From the NCBI RefSeq assembly GCF_026341035.1, contig NZ_JAPEOQ010000002.1:186001-250000 (forward strand): a stretch of DNA of 64,000 bases. The letters are read 5' to 3'. This stretch comes from Streptomyces sp. NBC_01016. Lineage in GTDB: Bacteria > Actinomycetota > Actinomycetes > Streptomycetales > Streptomycetaceae. Positions 40,771 to 50,116 of this stretch are shown here, one piece after another. The notes under the pieces were generated by a model. That model saw nothing but the letters and a program-made list of their open reading frames with translations. It was not told the DNA's origin and did not search any database. Made by a program: the position numbers and the translations under genes. Position 1 is the first letter of the stretch. Each line of letters begins with the position of its first letter.

Positions 40771-43746
40771 TCACTTGTGCTCGTCCGCGACCCCGTACGC
40801 CCCCACACTCCACAACGAAAACCCGTACTGCGTCGCCCTCTTGTCGCCCACGACCCGCACGAAGCGCACGTCCTTCGCGTCCATGCGGACCGACTCGTGG
40901 CCGCCCTGGCCGTCCCGGACGGTTGCCGCCGTGCGCCAGGTGCGGCCGTCGGGGGAGGTCTGGACGCGGTAGTGCCTGGCGTAGGCGTCCTGCCAGTGGA
41001 GGGTGACCAGGCCGAGGCGGGTGGGCTTGGCGAGTTCGACCTGCCACCATTCGCCGTTCTTCACGGGGGAGGACCAACGCGTCAACGTCTTGCCGTCGTT
41101 GGCGGCCTTCGCCGGGAAGTCCGGGGTCTCGTCCGCCGAGGAGGAGGCCTTGCCGGAGCGGGCCAGGTCGGGGCCCGCCGTGCGGGGGTAGGCGCGGACC
41201 GAGAGGGTGCGGGTCTCGTCGCCGAAGGTGAAGGGGATGGAGTACGTGCCCGCGGGGGTGTCCGCGGGAACCGTCACCTCGACGGGTACGTCGACCTTTG
41301 TGCCGCGCGGGAGTTCGGACTGGTGCGGGAGGTCGACCTTGATGCCGTGCGGGGCCTTCGTCGTCAGGCGGCCGCGTACGGCGCCCGGGCGCTGCGCCGT
41401 CAGGTGGGCCGTCAGTCGCTGGGGTGCGCCGCCGATTTCGGCGTCGGTCTCCGTGCGGGCCAGGGTGACCGAGGCCGCGGGGGAGTCCGCGTACCAGGGG
41501 ACCACGTGGGTCACCGCGTCGGACGACGCGCCCGTGACGCGTACCGCGTCCGCGCGGGTGTTGTGGGCGTCCAGCTCCGTGAAGCCGCCGTCCGTGAGCG
41601 CGCCGATCCGCTTCCAGCCCTCGCCGGGTGCGTGCGCCTCGACCGTGCCCGAGGTGCCGGGGTCGGCGAGGACCGTGACCGTGGACAGAGCGCGGGCGCG
41701 CGGGAGTTCGGCCTTCGCGCCCTTCGACGCGTCCGCGCGGTCCGTGCCCGACCAGGAGGCGAACTCCTTCTCGGCCTTCGTCAGGAACGGGTCCAACACC
41801 CCCTTGCCGACCGTGACGTTCGACTGCTTCAAGTCCTTGCGGAGGGACGACAGGCGGCGTGCCGCCTTCCATGCCGCCGCCTTGTCGTCGCGGCTCGCCG
41901 CCTCCAGCATGTCGACCGCGGCCTCGCCCGCCTGCCCGTAACGGCCCAACTTGTCAGCCCATGGCCGGACTTCGGAGTCGAGTTCCGTGCCGTCGAGGGC
42001 CGAAGGCGTGCGGCGCATCTGGGTGAACGCGTCGCGCAGGGCCGCCGCCGTCTTCTTGGTGCTGTCCGCGTCCGTCGTCGTGCGCGCCTTCCGGAACGCC
42101 GAGATCAGCGGCTTCAGATACGCCGACTCGTCCGCGCCGAGCACCGACGACGCGTCGTTGCCCGCGAGGGCGGCGAGCGCCTCCTCGGTCTGCTTGTCGC
42201 CGTCCGCCAGATCGTCGATCGCCGCCTGCCAGGACTCCTGCGCCCGGTAGTCGCGCGGGTTCCAGGCGTAGTCCGCGGTCGTGAACAGCGGGATGCGGGA
42301 GGCAGCGGGCTGCTCCATGGCCGTGGCGAGGACCGCCGCGGAACCGGAGGCCACGGCGGGCTCCCGGCCCATGTACGGGCCCAGGAATATCCGGTCCTGC
42401 GCGTAGTCGTTGACCGGGTAGTTGTCCATCGTGAGCAGCTTGTGCCCGCCGCCGAACGCGCCCTGCACGCCCGCCAGTTCGCCACCGGTGATCGTGCGCG
42501 GCACCACGCCGACGCCCGTCCACGCGACCTCCACCGCGTCGTCCAGATCGCGGGCGAGCGCCGTCCGGTACTCCGTCGTGCCGTCCTGGTAGTACTCGGT
42601 CGGCATCAGGGACAGCGGCCCGGCGCCCGGGTGCCGGGCCGCGAGGTGCTTCGCCACCGCGTTCGCGACCTTCGCCTGCGCCTTCGCCGCGGAGTCGGGA
42701 CCGGAGCCGAACTCCCGCGCGTCCGACGCGCAGTGCCACTCGCTGTACGACACGTCCTGGAACTGGAGCTGGAAGGCCCGCACCCCGAGCGCCCACATCG
42801 CGTCGAGCTTGCGGGTGAGCGCCTTGATGTCGTCCGGCGACGACATGCACATCGCCTGCCCCGGCGCCACGGCCCAGCCGAGCGTCACGTGGTTGGCGCG
42901 GGCCCGCTCGGCGAGCCTGCGGAAGTCGGCGCGCTGGTCGGCCGGGTACGGCTCGCGCCAGCGGGCCTGGCGGTACAGGTCGTCGCCGGGCGCGTACAGG
43001 TAGCGGTTCTGCTTGGTGCGGCCCATGAAGTCGAGCTGGTCCAGGCGCTGCTCCGTCGTCCACGGAGTGCCGTAGAAACCCTCCGTCAGACCGCGTACGG
43101 CCGTGCCCGGCCAGTCCCGTACGACAACCCCCGCGACGGTCCGCCGGTCGATCAGCTGCCGGAACGTCTGCGCCGCGTGGAACAGGCCGTCGTCGCCGAT
43201 GCCCTCGATGGCGACGGTCGGCGTCCCCGCCGCGCGGCCCACGGCGAGCCGGTAGCCGCCGGACGGCAGATCGCCGCGGGCGCTCGCGCCGAGGCCCCGC
43301 AGGGTCGCGTCGAGAGAGCCGGCCCTCCCCTTGCCCGAGTCGGGACGGTAGTCGCCCGCGCCCGTCCTGGCCTGCGGGGACTCGGTGGCGAGCCGCACCA
43401 CGAGCCGCGCGTCGCGGGGCACGTCGTGCTCGGCGGAGACCTGCCGGACGTCCCGCGCCCCCGCGCCCTTCAGTGCCTTGCGCAGCGCGTCCACGGCGTA
43501 CGAGTCGGAGCCCGGCGGCACCAGGAGCGTCACCTCGTCCGGGACCGCGACCTCGTCCGCATCGTCCGACGCCTTGAGGGACTGCGGCCGCGGCCACACC
43601 GCGGGCAGCTTCGCGTCCGACTTCAGGTCCCCGGTGGTCGTCCCCGGCGTCGGGGGAGCGGCCACGGCCCCCGTGGCCCCGCCCAGCGTCCCGGCGATGA
43701 CGGCGACCGCGAGGGCAGCCGCCCTCTTCCTGCGCCGGAGCTGCAC
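40771..43746 (-). CDS. Secreted GH84-type beta-N-acetylglucosaminidase with F5/8 C-terminal domain
   Basis: This is a 991-residue exported enzyme. GTG 43746 follows AGGGAG and gives a signal peptide ending at AVAAPP. The N-terminal GH20b/GH84N-like domain (about 40-200) leads to a GH84 TIM barrel with VRGLTEGFYGTPWT and KQNRYLYAPGDDLYRQ. At the catalytic site, where GH84 enzymes have Asp-Asp, the sequence reads FQLQFQDVSYSEWHC, so the first Asp appears to be Gln. A helical stalk, a beta domain (NEW3-like) and a C-terminal discoidin-type carbohydrate-binding domain (DAYARHYRVQTSPDGRTW) follow. It probably removes GlcNAc from glycans or glycoproteins outside the cell; activity with the Gln needs testing. 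Confidence 0.85.
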   Translation of the reverse strand: MQLRRRKRAAALAVAVIAGTLGGATGAVAAPPTPGTTTGDLKSDAKLPAVWPRPQSLKASDDADEVAVPDEVTLLVPPGSDSYAVDALRKALKGAGARDVRQVSAEHDVPRDARLVVRLATESPQARTGAGDYRPDSGKGRAGSLDATLRGLGASARGDLPSGGYRLAVGRAAGTPTVAIEGIGDDGLFHAAQTFRQLIDRRTVAGVVVRDWPGTAVRGLTEGFYGTPWTTEQRLDQLDFMGRTKQNRYLYAPGDDLYRQARWREPYPADQRADFRRLAERARANHVTLGWAVAPGQAMCMSSPDDIKALTRKLDAMWALGVRAFQLQFQDVSYSEWHCASDAREFGSGPDSAAKAQAKVANAVAKHLAARHPGAGPLSLMPTEYYQDGTTEYRTALARDLDDAVEVAWTGVGVVPRTITGGELAGVQGAFGGGHKLLTMDNYPVNDYAQDRIFLGPYMGREPAVASGSAAVLATAMEQPAASRIPLFTTADYAWNPRDYRAQESWQAAIDDLADGDKQTEEALAALAGNDASSVLGADESAYLKPLISAFRKARTTTDADSTKKTAAALRDAFTQMRRTPSALDGTELDSEVRPWADKLGRYGQAGEAAVDMLEAASRDDKAAAWKAARRLSSLRKDLKQSNVTVGKGVLDPFLTKAEKEFASWSGTDRADASKGAKAELPRARALSTVTVLADPGTSGTVEAHAPGEGWKRIGALTDGGFTELDAHNTRADAVRVTGASSDAVTHVVPWYADSPAASVTLARTETDAEIGGAPQRLTAHLTAQRPGAVRGRLTTKAPHGIKVDLPHQSELPRGTKVDVPVEVTVPADTPAGTYSIPFTFGDETRTLSVRAYPRTAGPDLARSGKASSSADETPDFPAKAANDGKTLTRWSSPVKNGEWWQVELAKPTRLGLVTLHWQDAYARHYRVQTSPDGRTWRTAATVRDGQGGHESVRMDAKDVRFVRVVGDKRATQYGFSLWSVGAYGVADEHK

Positions 43747-44004
43747 GGCGTACTCCCTGTGGTTCGAACCTGACTCAAGAGGCACAAGGATAGAAGGGAG
43801 GAGGCCGTCGATGGGCGGTAACCGGCCCTACCGACGAGTTGCCTGGTCGAACGGGATTTTTTTCGGCTGTTCAGGCCCTCGGGCAAAGTTCCTTTCGTTG
43901 TACACACTGTGACCAGTAACACGTTGTTCGGTGAAAGAGGCCTGAGGTCGTAGCTTCTGGGTAGGTCTTTCGACTCCCGACGCCTTACGACGAAGGAGGC
44001 CCCC

Positions 44005-44223
44005 GTGGCCGCATCAGCACAGCTCCTGCTCTCGGCCCTCTCCAAACAGGCGGACCTCAGCATGATCGACGACGCCGACGTCACCAGCACCTGCTCCTTC
44101 GAAGCGCCCCTCACCAGCGAACCCGCCTTCGCGGACTACGCCCCCCTGACTTCCGAGCCGCCCATGACGGACGAGTCCCCCCTCACTTCCGAGCCCACAC
44201 CCACCGGTCTCGCCGCGGGCTGA
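44005..44223 (+). CDS. 72-residue peptide with three PLTSEP repeats, unknown function
   Basis: GTG 44005 has an excellent AAGGAGG site, which supports real translation. The product starts with a short hydrophobic/helical stretch (ASAQLLLSALSKQ). The rest is acidic and Pro/Thr/Ser-rich: it carries APLTSEP twice and SPLTSEP once, spaced 13 to 14 residues apart, and a single Cys. No family is recognised. The stop lies 5 bases before the malQ ATG, which has no ribosome site of its own, so this ORF may drive malQ translation. A repeat-rich small peptide could be a modified-peptide precursor, but no maturation enzyme is adjacent. It is more simply a leader cistron or small disordered protein. Confidence 0.6.
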   Translation: MAASAQLLLSALSKQADLSMIDDADVTSTCSFEAPLTSEPAFADYAPLTSEPPMTDESPLTSEPTPTGLAAG

Positions 44224-44228
44224 GTTCG

Positions 44229-46271
44229 ATGACGCAGGCCCGGATCGCCGCGCTGCACGGAGTGGCCACCTCCTACTCCCCGGCGCCGGGCCGCACCGTC
44301 CACGCCTCGGACGCGGCGGTGGCGGCGGCCCTCGCCGCGCTCGGCGTGGACGTGAGCGCGGATCCGGCCGAGCCGCCCGAGCGGCTGCTGCCGCCGACCG
44401 TGGTGGTGTGGGCCGACGGCAGCGTCCCGCGTTGGGTGACGGGCCTGCCCGAAGGGGCCGAGCTGCGGCTGCGGCCGGAGGGCGGGGACCGCTTCGACCC
44501 CTGGGACCCCGGCACCGCGACCCCGCCAGGCACGCACCGGCTGCGCGTCGGCACACCCGACGGGCGCCGCGCCGAAGCCCATCTGATCGCCGCGCCGCCC
44601 ACAGCGCCGGCCCCGCCGCCGCGCACCCACGGACTGCTCGTCCAGCTCTACTCGCTGCTCTCCACCCGCTCCTGGGGGATGGGCGACCTCGCGGACCTGG
44701 CCGACCTGGCGTCCTGGTCGGCCCGCACCCACGGCACCGGATTCCTCCAGGTCAACCCGCTGCACGCGGCGGTCCCCGCCGGGCCCGACGGCGGCACGGA
44801 CCCGTCGCCGTACCGCCCCTCCTCGCGCCGCTTCCCCGACCCCGTCCATCTGCGGATCGAGGACATACCCGAGTACGCGTACGTCCCCCAGCACGCCCGG
44901 GAGGCCGCCCGGCTGCGCGAGGCGGTGCTCACCCAGGGCGCGCTGATCGACCGGGACGCGGTGTGGGCGCTGAAGCGGACGGCGCTCGAAGCGATCCACG
45001 AGGTGCCGCTCACCCCCGGCCGGCGCGCCTCCTACTGGGACTTCCTCGCCGCACAGGGCACGGCCCTGGAGGACCACGCCACGTACTGCGCGCTCGCCGA
45101 GCGGTACGGCCCCGACCTGCACACCTGGCCCGCCGCCCTCCAGGACCCGCGCTCGCCGCAGACCGGCCACGCCCGCCGGGAGCTGATGGACCGCGTCGAC
45201 TTCCACTGCCGGCTCGCCTGGCTCACGGACGGGCAACTCGCCGCCGCCCAGCGTGCGGCGCGCGAGGCGGGCATGCCGATCGGGCTCGTGCACGACCTCG
45301 CCGTCGGCGTGCACCCCGGCGGCGCCGACGCGTGGGCGCAGCGCGACGTCTTCGCGCAGGGCATCAGCGTGGGCGCGCCCCCGGACGCCTTCAACGCGCG
45401 CGGCCAGGACTGGGGCCTGCCGCCGTGGCGCCCCGACCGCCTCGCGGAGACCGGCTACGCCGCCTTCCGTGACCTACTCCGCAATCTGATGCGGCACGCG
45501 GGCGCCATCCGCATCGACCACGTGATGGGCCTGTTCCGGCTCTGGTGGATCCCGGAGGGCCTGCCGCCGACCGAGGGCTGTTACGTCCACTACGACGCCG
45601 AGGCCATGCTCGCCGTGCTGCTCCTGGAGGCGTCGCGCTCGGGCACGTACGTCATCGGGGAGGACCTCGGCACCGTCGAGCCGGGCGTGCGCGGGACACT
45701 GCACGCGCGCGGGGTGCTCGGCACGTCCGTGCTCTGGTTCGAGCGCGACTGGGAGGGCGACGGACGCCCCGTCCCCGCCGAGGCCTGGCGCACGGACTGC
45801 GTCGCCACCGCCACCACCCACGACCTGCCGTCCACCGCCGCCCGCCTGAGCGGCGACGACGTACGGCTGCGCGAGCGGCTCGGCCTGTCGTCGGCGAGCG
45901 GGGCGGAGGCGGCGGCCGAGGTGGCGGAGTGGCTCGCCCTGTTCGCCCGGATGGGCCTGTTCGCGCACGGAACGCGGGACGAGGAGGAGGCGGTGCGTGC
46001 GGTCCACCGGTTCCTGTGGCGCACGCCCGCCCGGATGACCGGGGTGTGGCTGCCCGACCTGGTGGGCGACCGGCGCCCGCAGAACCTGCCCGGCACCTGG
46101 GCCGAGTACCCGAACTGGCGGCTGCCCGTCGCCGACGCCGAGGGCCGGCCCGTCACCCTGGAGGAACTGGCCGCGTCCCCCCGCGCGCACGCCCTGCTCG
46201 GCGTGTTCGCGGAGGCGTCCGCGGGAGCCGAAGTCCCCCTTACAGGCCCCCCGGACGCGCGGCCCGTTTAG
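44229..46271 (+). CDS. malQ: 4-alpha-glucanotransferase (amylomaltase, GH77)
   Basis: This is a 680-residue GH77 enzyme. The N-terminal about 140 residues form the beta/Ala-rich extension of actinobacterial MalQ. The barrel has LYSLLSTRSWGMGDLADL, the nucleophile region IRIDHVMGLFRLWWIP, the acid/base motif VIGEDLGTVEP and the third acidic site ATTTHDLPSTAARL. It transfers alpha-1,4-glucan chains during maltodextrin and glycogen metabolism in the cytoplasm. There is no ribosome site before ATG 44229, so translation is probably coupled to the small ORF just upstream. No other mal genes are adjacent. Confidence 0.95.
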   Translation: MTQARIAALHGVATSYSPAPGRTVHASDAAVAAALAALGVDVSADPAEPPERLLPPTVVVWADGSVPRWVTGLPEGAELRLRPEGGDRFDPWDPGTATPPGTHRLRVGTPDGRRAEAHLIAAPPTAPAPPPRTHGLLVQLYSLLSTRSWGMGDLADLADLASWSARTHGTGFLQVNPLHAAVPAGPDGGTDPSPYRPSSRRFPDPVHLRIEDIPEYAYVPQHAREAARLREAVLTQGALIDRDAVWALKRTALEAIHEVPLTPGRRASYWDFLAAQGTALEDHATYCALAERYGPDLHTWPAALQDPRSPQTGHARRELMDRVDFHCRLAWLTDGQLAAAQRAAREAGMPIGLVHDLAVGVHPGGADAWAQRDVFAQGISVGAPPDAFNARGQDWGLPPWRPDRLAETGYAAFRDLLRNLMRHAGAIRIDHVMGLFRLWWIPEGLPPTEGCYVHYDAEAMLAVLLLEASRSGTYVIGEDLGTVEPGVRGTLHARGVLGTSVLWFERDWEGDGRPVPAEAWRTDCVATATTHDLPSTAARLSGDDVRLRERLGLSSASGAEAAAEVAEWLALFARMGLFAHGTRDEEEAVRAVHRFLWRTPARMTGVWLPDLVGDRRPQNLPGTWAEYPNWRLPVADAEGRPVTLEELAASPRAHALLGVFAEASAGAEVPLTGPPDARPV

Positions 46272-46291
46272 GCGTTCGCTACGTTGGCACC

Positions 46292-46531
46292 GTGGACAAG
46301 AAGAACGCCCTGCGCGCCGGCGCCCTGGCCTCCGGTACGACGCTGATGATGCTGCTGATGTCGTCCCCCGCGCTCGCGCTCACGCGCGACGACGGCGACG
46401 ACCCGGGTACCGGCCTGAGCGTGATCGAGACGCTCGGCCTCTACGTGGTGACGCCGATCGTCCTGTTCCTGGTGATCGCAGGACTGGTCTCGCTGGGCGA
46501 CAAGTCCCGTAAGCAGCCGAAGCAGGGCTGA
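46292..46531 (+). CDS. Small membrane protein, conserved in Streptomyces
   Basis: This is a 79-residue protein starting at GTG 46292. It has an N-terminal hydrophobic segment (GTTLMMLLMSSPALA, possibly a signal peptide), an Asp/Gly-rich loop, then a transmembrane helix (TLGLYVVTPIVLFLVIAGLVSLG) and a basic Lys/Arg/Gln tail in the cytoplasm. It lies 20 bases after malQ and may be cotranscribed. The function is unknown. Similar short proteins are widely kept in the genus. Confidence 0.7.
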   Translation: MDKKNALRAGALASGTTLMMLLMSSPALALTRDDGDDPGTGLSVIETLGLYVVTPIVLFLVIAGLVSLGDKSRKQPKQG

Positions 46532-46558
46532 GGCCCGGCTTCCACACGGTTTCCCCGT

Positions 46559-46598
46559 CGAGGGCACCCACCGCGTTCTTTCGCGGCGGGTGCCCTCG
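46559..46598 (+). terminator. Terminator hairpin after the malQ unit
   Basis: CGAGGGCACCCACCGCG pairs with CGCGGCGGGTGCCCTCG (17 bp, one G-T) around a TTCTTT loop, 28 bases after the stop. Confidence 0.85.
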
Positions 46599-46658
46599 AC
46601 GCGTCTGTACGGGCAGGATGGGCGGGTCGATCCGGGCGTCACCGCATCTGGAGGCCTC

Positions 46659-48158
46659 ATGGACAGCACAGGCTCATCCCGCACCACCGGCTCAGTGATC
46701 GTGGTCGGCGCGGGCCCGACCGGACTGCTGCTCGCGGGGGACCTCGCCGCCGCGGGCGTCCCCGTCACCCTCGTCGAGCGGCGCCCCCAAGAGATCAGCA
46801 ACCTCTCCCGCGCCTTCGCCGTGCACGCCCGCACGCTGGAACAGCTCGACGCGCGGGGGCTCGCCGACGAGCTGGAGACGAAGGGCCAACAGCTGCAGCG
46901 GCTGCGCCTGTTCGGCAGCCTCGTCCTCGAACTGGCCGATCTGCCCTCGCGCTTCAACCACCTCCTCGTCGTCCCGCAGTACGAGGTCGAGAGGCTCCTG
47001 GAGCGGCGGGCCGTCGACGCCGGGGTCGCCTTCGCGTACGAGACCGAGGTGACGGGCCTGGCGCAGGACGCGGACGGCGTCACGCTCCACGTACGCACGC
47101 AGGGGGAGTCGAAGGACCTGCGCGCGGCGTACGTCGTCGGCACCGACGGAATGCGCAGCACCGTGCGCACGGCGGTGGGGCTTCCGTTCCCGGGCAAGTC
47201 CGTCATCCGCTCGGTCGTCCTCGCCGACGTCCGGCTCGGCGAGCAGCCCGACAACGTGCTCACCGTGAACACGGTCGGCGACGCCTTCGCCTTCATCGCG
47301 CCGTTCGGTGACGGCTACTACCGGGTGATCGCCTGGAACCGCGCGCACGACGTGTCGGACGACGCCCCGCTCGACCTCGACGAGATCAAGGAGACCGCCC
47401 GGCTCGCCCTCGGCCAGGACTACGGCATGCACGACGCCCGCTGGATGTCCCGCTTCCACAGCGACGAGCGGCAGGCGCCGAAGTACCGCGTGGGCCGGGT
47501 GCTGCTGGCCGGGGACGCCGCCCACGTGCACACCCCGGCGGGCGGCCAGGGCATGAACACGGGCCTTCAGGACGCGGCGAACCTCGGCTGGAAACTGGCG
47601 GCGGTGGTGGGCGGCCGGGCGACCGAAGAGCTCCTCGACACCTACGAGTCGGAGCGCCACCCCGTCGGTAAGGCGGTGCTGCGCAGCAGCGGCGGCCTGG
47701 TCCGCCTCGCGATGGCCAAGCGTCCCTGGACGCTCGCGGCCCGCTCGGTCCTCGCCACGGCCGTGACCCGCGCCCGCCCCGCCCGCACCCGCGCGGTCGG
47801 CCAGATCACCGGAATCGGCTTCCGCTACCCGGCCCCCAGGGGCTCCCACCCGCTCGTCGGCAGGCGCGTCCCCGACGTCGCGCTTCAGGGCGGGACCCGG
47901 CTCTACGAGGCCCTGCGCGCGGGCGAGTTCGTCCTGATCCTGCCCCAGGGGTCGCCGGACAAGATGGACGGCGTCCAGGTCGCCCACTGGGCGAGCGACC
48001 GGCGCACCGCGCTCCTGGTGCGGCCCGACGGATACGCGGCGTGGGCCCGCGACCCGGGTAAGGAAGGGGGAGCGGACGAGGGCGCGGATGAAGGAACCGA
48101 TGGGGGAGTTAAGTCCACCGACGTCCCCGAGATGTTCGCCGGATACTCATTGCGGTAA
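46659..48158 (+). CDS. FAD-dependent aromatic monooxygenase (PheA/TfdB family)
   Basis: This is a 499-residue flavoprotein. ATG 46659 follows GGAGG. The FAD dinucleotide motif VIVVGAGPTGLLLA is near the N-terminus, the DG-type motif VVGTDGMRSTVR is near 160, and the ribityl-binding GD motif VLLAGDAAHVHTPAGGQGMN is near 290. A thioredoxin-like C-terminal region follows, ending in a repetitive acidic segment (EGGADEGADEGTDGG). Members hydroxylate phenols or polyketide aromatics with NADPH and oxygen. The substrate is unknown. It stands alone before the two-component pair. Confidence 0.87.
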   Translation: MDSTGSSRTTGSVIVVGAGPTGLLLAGDLAAAGVPVTLVERRPQEISNLSRAFAVHARTLEQLDARGLADELETKGQQLQRLRLFGSLVLELADLPSRFNHLLVVPQYEVERLLERRAVDAGVAFAYETEVTGLAQDADGVTLHVRTQGESKDLRAAYVVGTDGMRSTVRTAVGLPFPGKSVIRSVVLADVRLGEQPDNVLTVNTVGDAFAFIAPFGDGYYRVIAWNRAHDVSDDAPLDLDEIKETARLALGQDYGMHDARWMSRFHSDERQAPKYRVGRVLLAGDAAHVHTPAGGQGMNTGLQDAANLGWKLAAVVGGRATEELLDTYESERHPVGKAVLRSSGGLVRLAMAKRPWTLAARSVLATAVTRARPARTRAVGQITGIGFRYPAPRGSHPLVGRRVPDVALQGGTRLYEALRAGEFVLILPQGSPDKMDGVQVAHWASDRRTALLVRPDGYAAWARDPGKEGGADEGADEGTDGGVKSTDVPEMFAGYSLR

Positions 48159-48201
48159 CGGCAAGTAGCCGAAGACGCGGTCGAGTTGGGGGAGACGGGA
48201 C

Positions 48202-49464
48202 ATGAAGCGGGTCGAGGCGGTCAGGCGGTGCAACCGGCTGTGGTGGCTGTCCATGGTGGCGATGCACTGGTCGACGATGGTGCACATCGCGGTGTGGACA
48301 CCGATTCCGGGCATGCTGCCCTGGGCCGCGGCGGGCATGCGCCGCCTCGTGGACCGCGAGCGGGCCCTCGCGGCCGCGTGGTCGGGCATCGCCGTCGAGG
48401 CGACACCCGCGCCGACGGCCGGCGGCGAGAAGGAGAGCTTCGGGCCGCTCGCCCGCTACCGCTGGGTGTTCGGGGACGCCCAGCGGTTCCGCGAGTGGCG
48501 CTGGACCACGATGTACTCCTTCGTCGGCGGCCTCATCGCCTGCCTGCCCGGCGCGCTCGTCCTCTACGGACTGTGGGGCCTCTTCCTCGCCGTCTTCGGC
48601 TCCTACCTGGCGCGGGACGCCGGCTGGGACGGCCTCTGGTACATGTTCGTCCACGTCGAGAACATCCCGACGGGCCTGATGGCGGGTCTGCTCGGCCTCG
48701 GCGTCGGCAAGGTCGGCCTGTGGCTCGCGCCCGGCAGCGTCGACTGCCACGCCCGCTTCGTCCGCTCGACGCTCTCCCCGAGTGAGCAGGAGCTGATGGC
48801 GGCCCGCATCGCCCACCTGTCCGCGACCCGCACCGACGCCGTGGACACCTCCGCCGCCGAACTGCGCCGTATCGAGCGGGACCTGCACGACGGGGCGCAG
48901 GCCCGCCTCGTCGCGATGGGCATGACGCTGGACGCCGCCGAGCACCGCCTGAACGACGACCCGGAAGCCGTCAGGGCCCTCCTCGCGGAGGCCCGCGCCT
49001 CCTCGTCCGCCGCGCTCCAGGAGCTGCGCGACCTGGTCCGCGGCATCCACCCGCCGGTCCTCGCCGACCGTGGACTCGCCGACGCCGTACGGTCGTTGGC
49101 ACTGCTCAGCCCGCTGGCCGCGGAGGTCACGGTCGACCTGCCCGCCCGCCTGGAGGCACCGGTCGAATCGGCGGTCTACTTCGCGGTCGCCGAGACCGTG
49201 ACGAACGCGGCCAAGCACGCGGAGGCCGAGCGCCTGTGGATCGACATCACCTACGACGCGGGGACCGGGGCCCTGCGCGTCGGCGTCATCGACGACGGCC
49301 GCGGCGGCGCGGACCCGGACCGGGGCGGCGGCCTCGCCGGCATCGAGCGGCGGCTCGCCACCTTCGACGGCGTCCTCGCCGTCAACAGTCCGGCCGGTGG
49401 CCCGACCCAGATCTCGATGGAGGTGCCGTGCGCGTTGTTGTCGCCGAAGACCACTTCCTGCTGA
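48202..49464 (+). CDS. Sensor histidine kinase (NarL/DegS type, HisKA_3)
   Basis: This is a 420-residue membrane kinase. Hydrophobic helices occur near residues 15-45 and two more at about 105-160 (YSFVGGLIACLPGALVLYGLWG and the following segment). The phospho-acceptor motif is RRIERDLHDGAQARLVAMGM near 233. The ATPase domain has the N box TVTNAAKHAEAE and the G box DDGRGGADPDRGGGLAGIERRL. It autophosphorylates and passes phosphate to the response regulator whose gene overlaps its 3' end by 37 bases. The signal is unknown. Confidence 0.92.
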   Translation: MKRVEAVRRCNRLWWLSMVAMHWSTMVHIAVWTPIPGMLPWAAAGMRRLVDRERALAAAWSGIAVEATPAPTAGGEKESFGPLARYRWVFGDAQRFREWRWTTMYSFVGGLIACLPGALVLYGLWGLFLAVFGSYLARDAGWDGLWYMFVHVENIPTGLMAGLLGLGVGKVGLWLAPGSVDCHARFVRSTLSPSEQELMAARIAHLSATRTDAVDTSAAELRRIERDLHDGAQARLVAMGMTLDAAEHRLNDDPEAVRALLAEARASSSAALQELRDLVRGIHPPVLADRGLADAVRSLALLSPLAAEVTVDLPARLEAPVESAVYFAVAETVTNAAKHAEAERLWIDITYDAGTGALRVGVIDDGRGGADPDRGGGLAGIERRLATFDGVLAVNSPAGGPTQISMEVPCALLSPKTTSC

Positions 49465-50072
49465 GGGACGGTCTCGTGCGGCTCCTCGGCGCGTACGGGC
49501 ACGAGGTCGTCGCCGCCGTGGACAACGGACCTGAGCTGCGCAAGGTCCTCGTCGCCGAGCGTCCCGACGTCGCGATCGTCGACGTACGGCTGCCGCCGGA
49601 CTTCAGCGACGAGGGCCTGCGCGCGGCCCTCGAAGCCCGCGAACAGGTGCCGGGGCTCCCGGTGTTGCTGCTCTCGCAGTACGTGGAGCCCCTGTACGCA
49701 CGGGAGTTGCTGGCGGACGGCGCGGGCGCGGTCGGATACGTACTCAAGGACCGGGTCACGAACGGCTCCGAGTTCCTGCGCACCATCCACCAGGTGGCGG
49801 GCGGCGGCACGGTGATGGACCCCGAGGTGGTGTCGAAGCTGCTCGCCCGCAAGGTCCGCGACCGGCGGCTCGGCTCCCTGACCGGCCGCGAGCGCGAGGT
49901 GCTCGCGCTGCTCGCGCAGGGCAGGTCCAACGCGGGGGTGGCCGAGTCCCTGGTCGTCACGGAGAAGGCCGTCACCAAGCACATCGGCAACATCTTCACC
50001 AAGCTCGGCCTGTATCCCGGCGAGAGCGACAACCGGCGGGTGCTGGCGGTGCTGGCGTACCTGGAGGGGTAG
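49428..50072 (+). CDS. LuxR/NarL-family response regulator
   Basis: This is a 214-residue regulator. GTG 49428 follows GGAGG inside the kinase gene and gives the canonical start MRVVVAEDHFLLRDGL. The receiver has the acidic pair ED, the phosphorylated Asp in VAIVDVRLP, and the Lys in GYVLKDRV. The C-terminal helix-turn-helix reads LTGREREVLALLAQGRSNAGVAESLVVTEKAVTKHI. It is cognate to the overlapping kinase. Its targets may be distal; the adjacent DMT gene has its own operator. Confidence 0.93.
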   Translation: MRVVVAEDHFLLRDGLVRLLGAYGHEVVAAVDNGPELRKVLVAERPDVAIVDVRLPPDFSDEGLRAALEAREQVPGLPVLLLSQYVEPLYARELLADGAGAVGYVLKDRVTNGSEFLRTIHQVAGGGTVMDPEVVSKLLARKVRDRRLGSLTGREREVLALLAQGRSNAGVAESLVVTEKAVTKHIGNIFTKLGLYPGESDNRRVLAVLAYLEG

Positions 50073-50116
50073 CTGGGAGGGGCCAGCTTTAAGGGGCCAG
50101 CTTTGAGGGGCATTCG

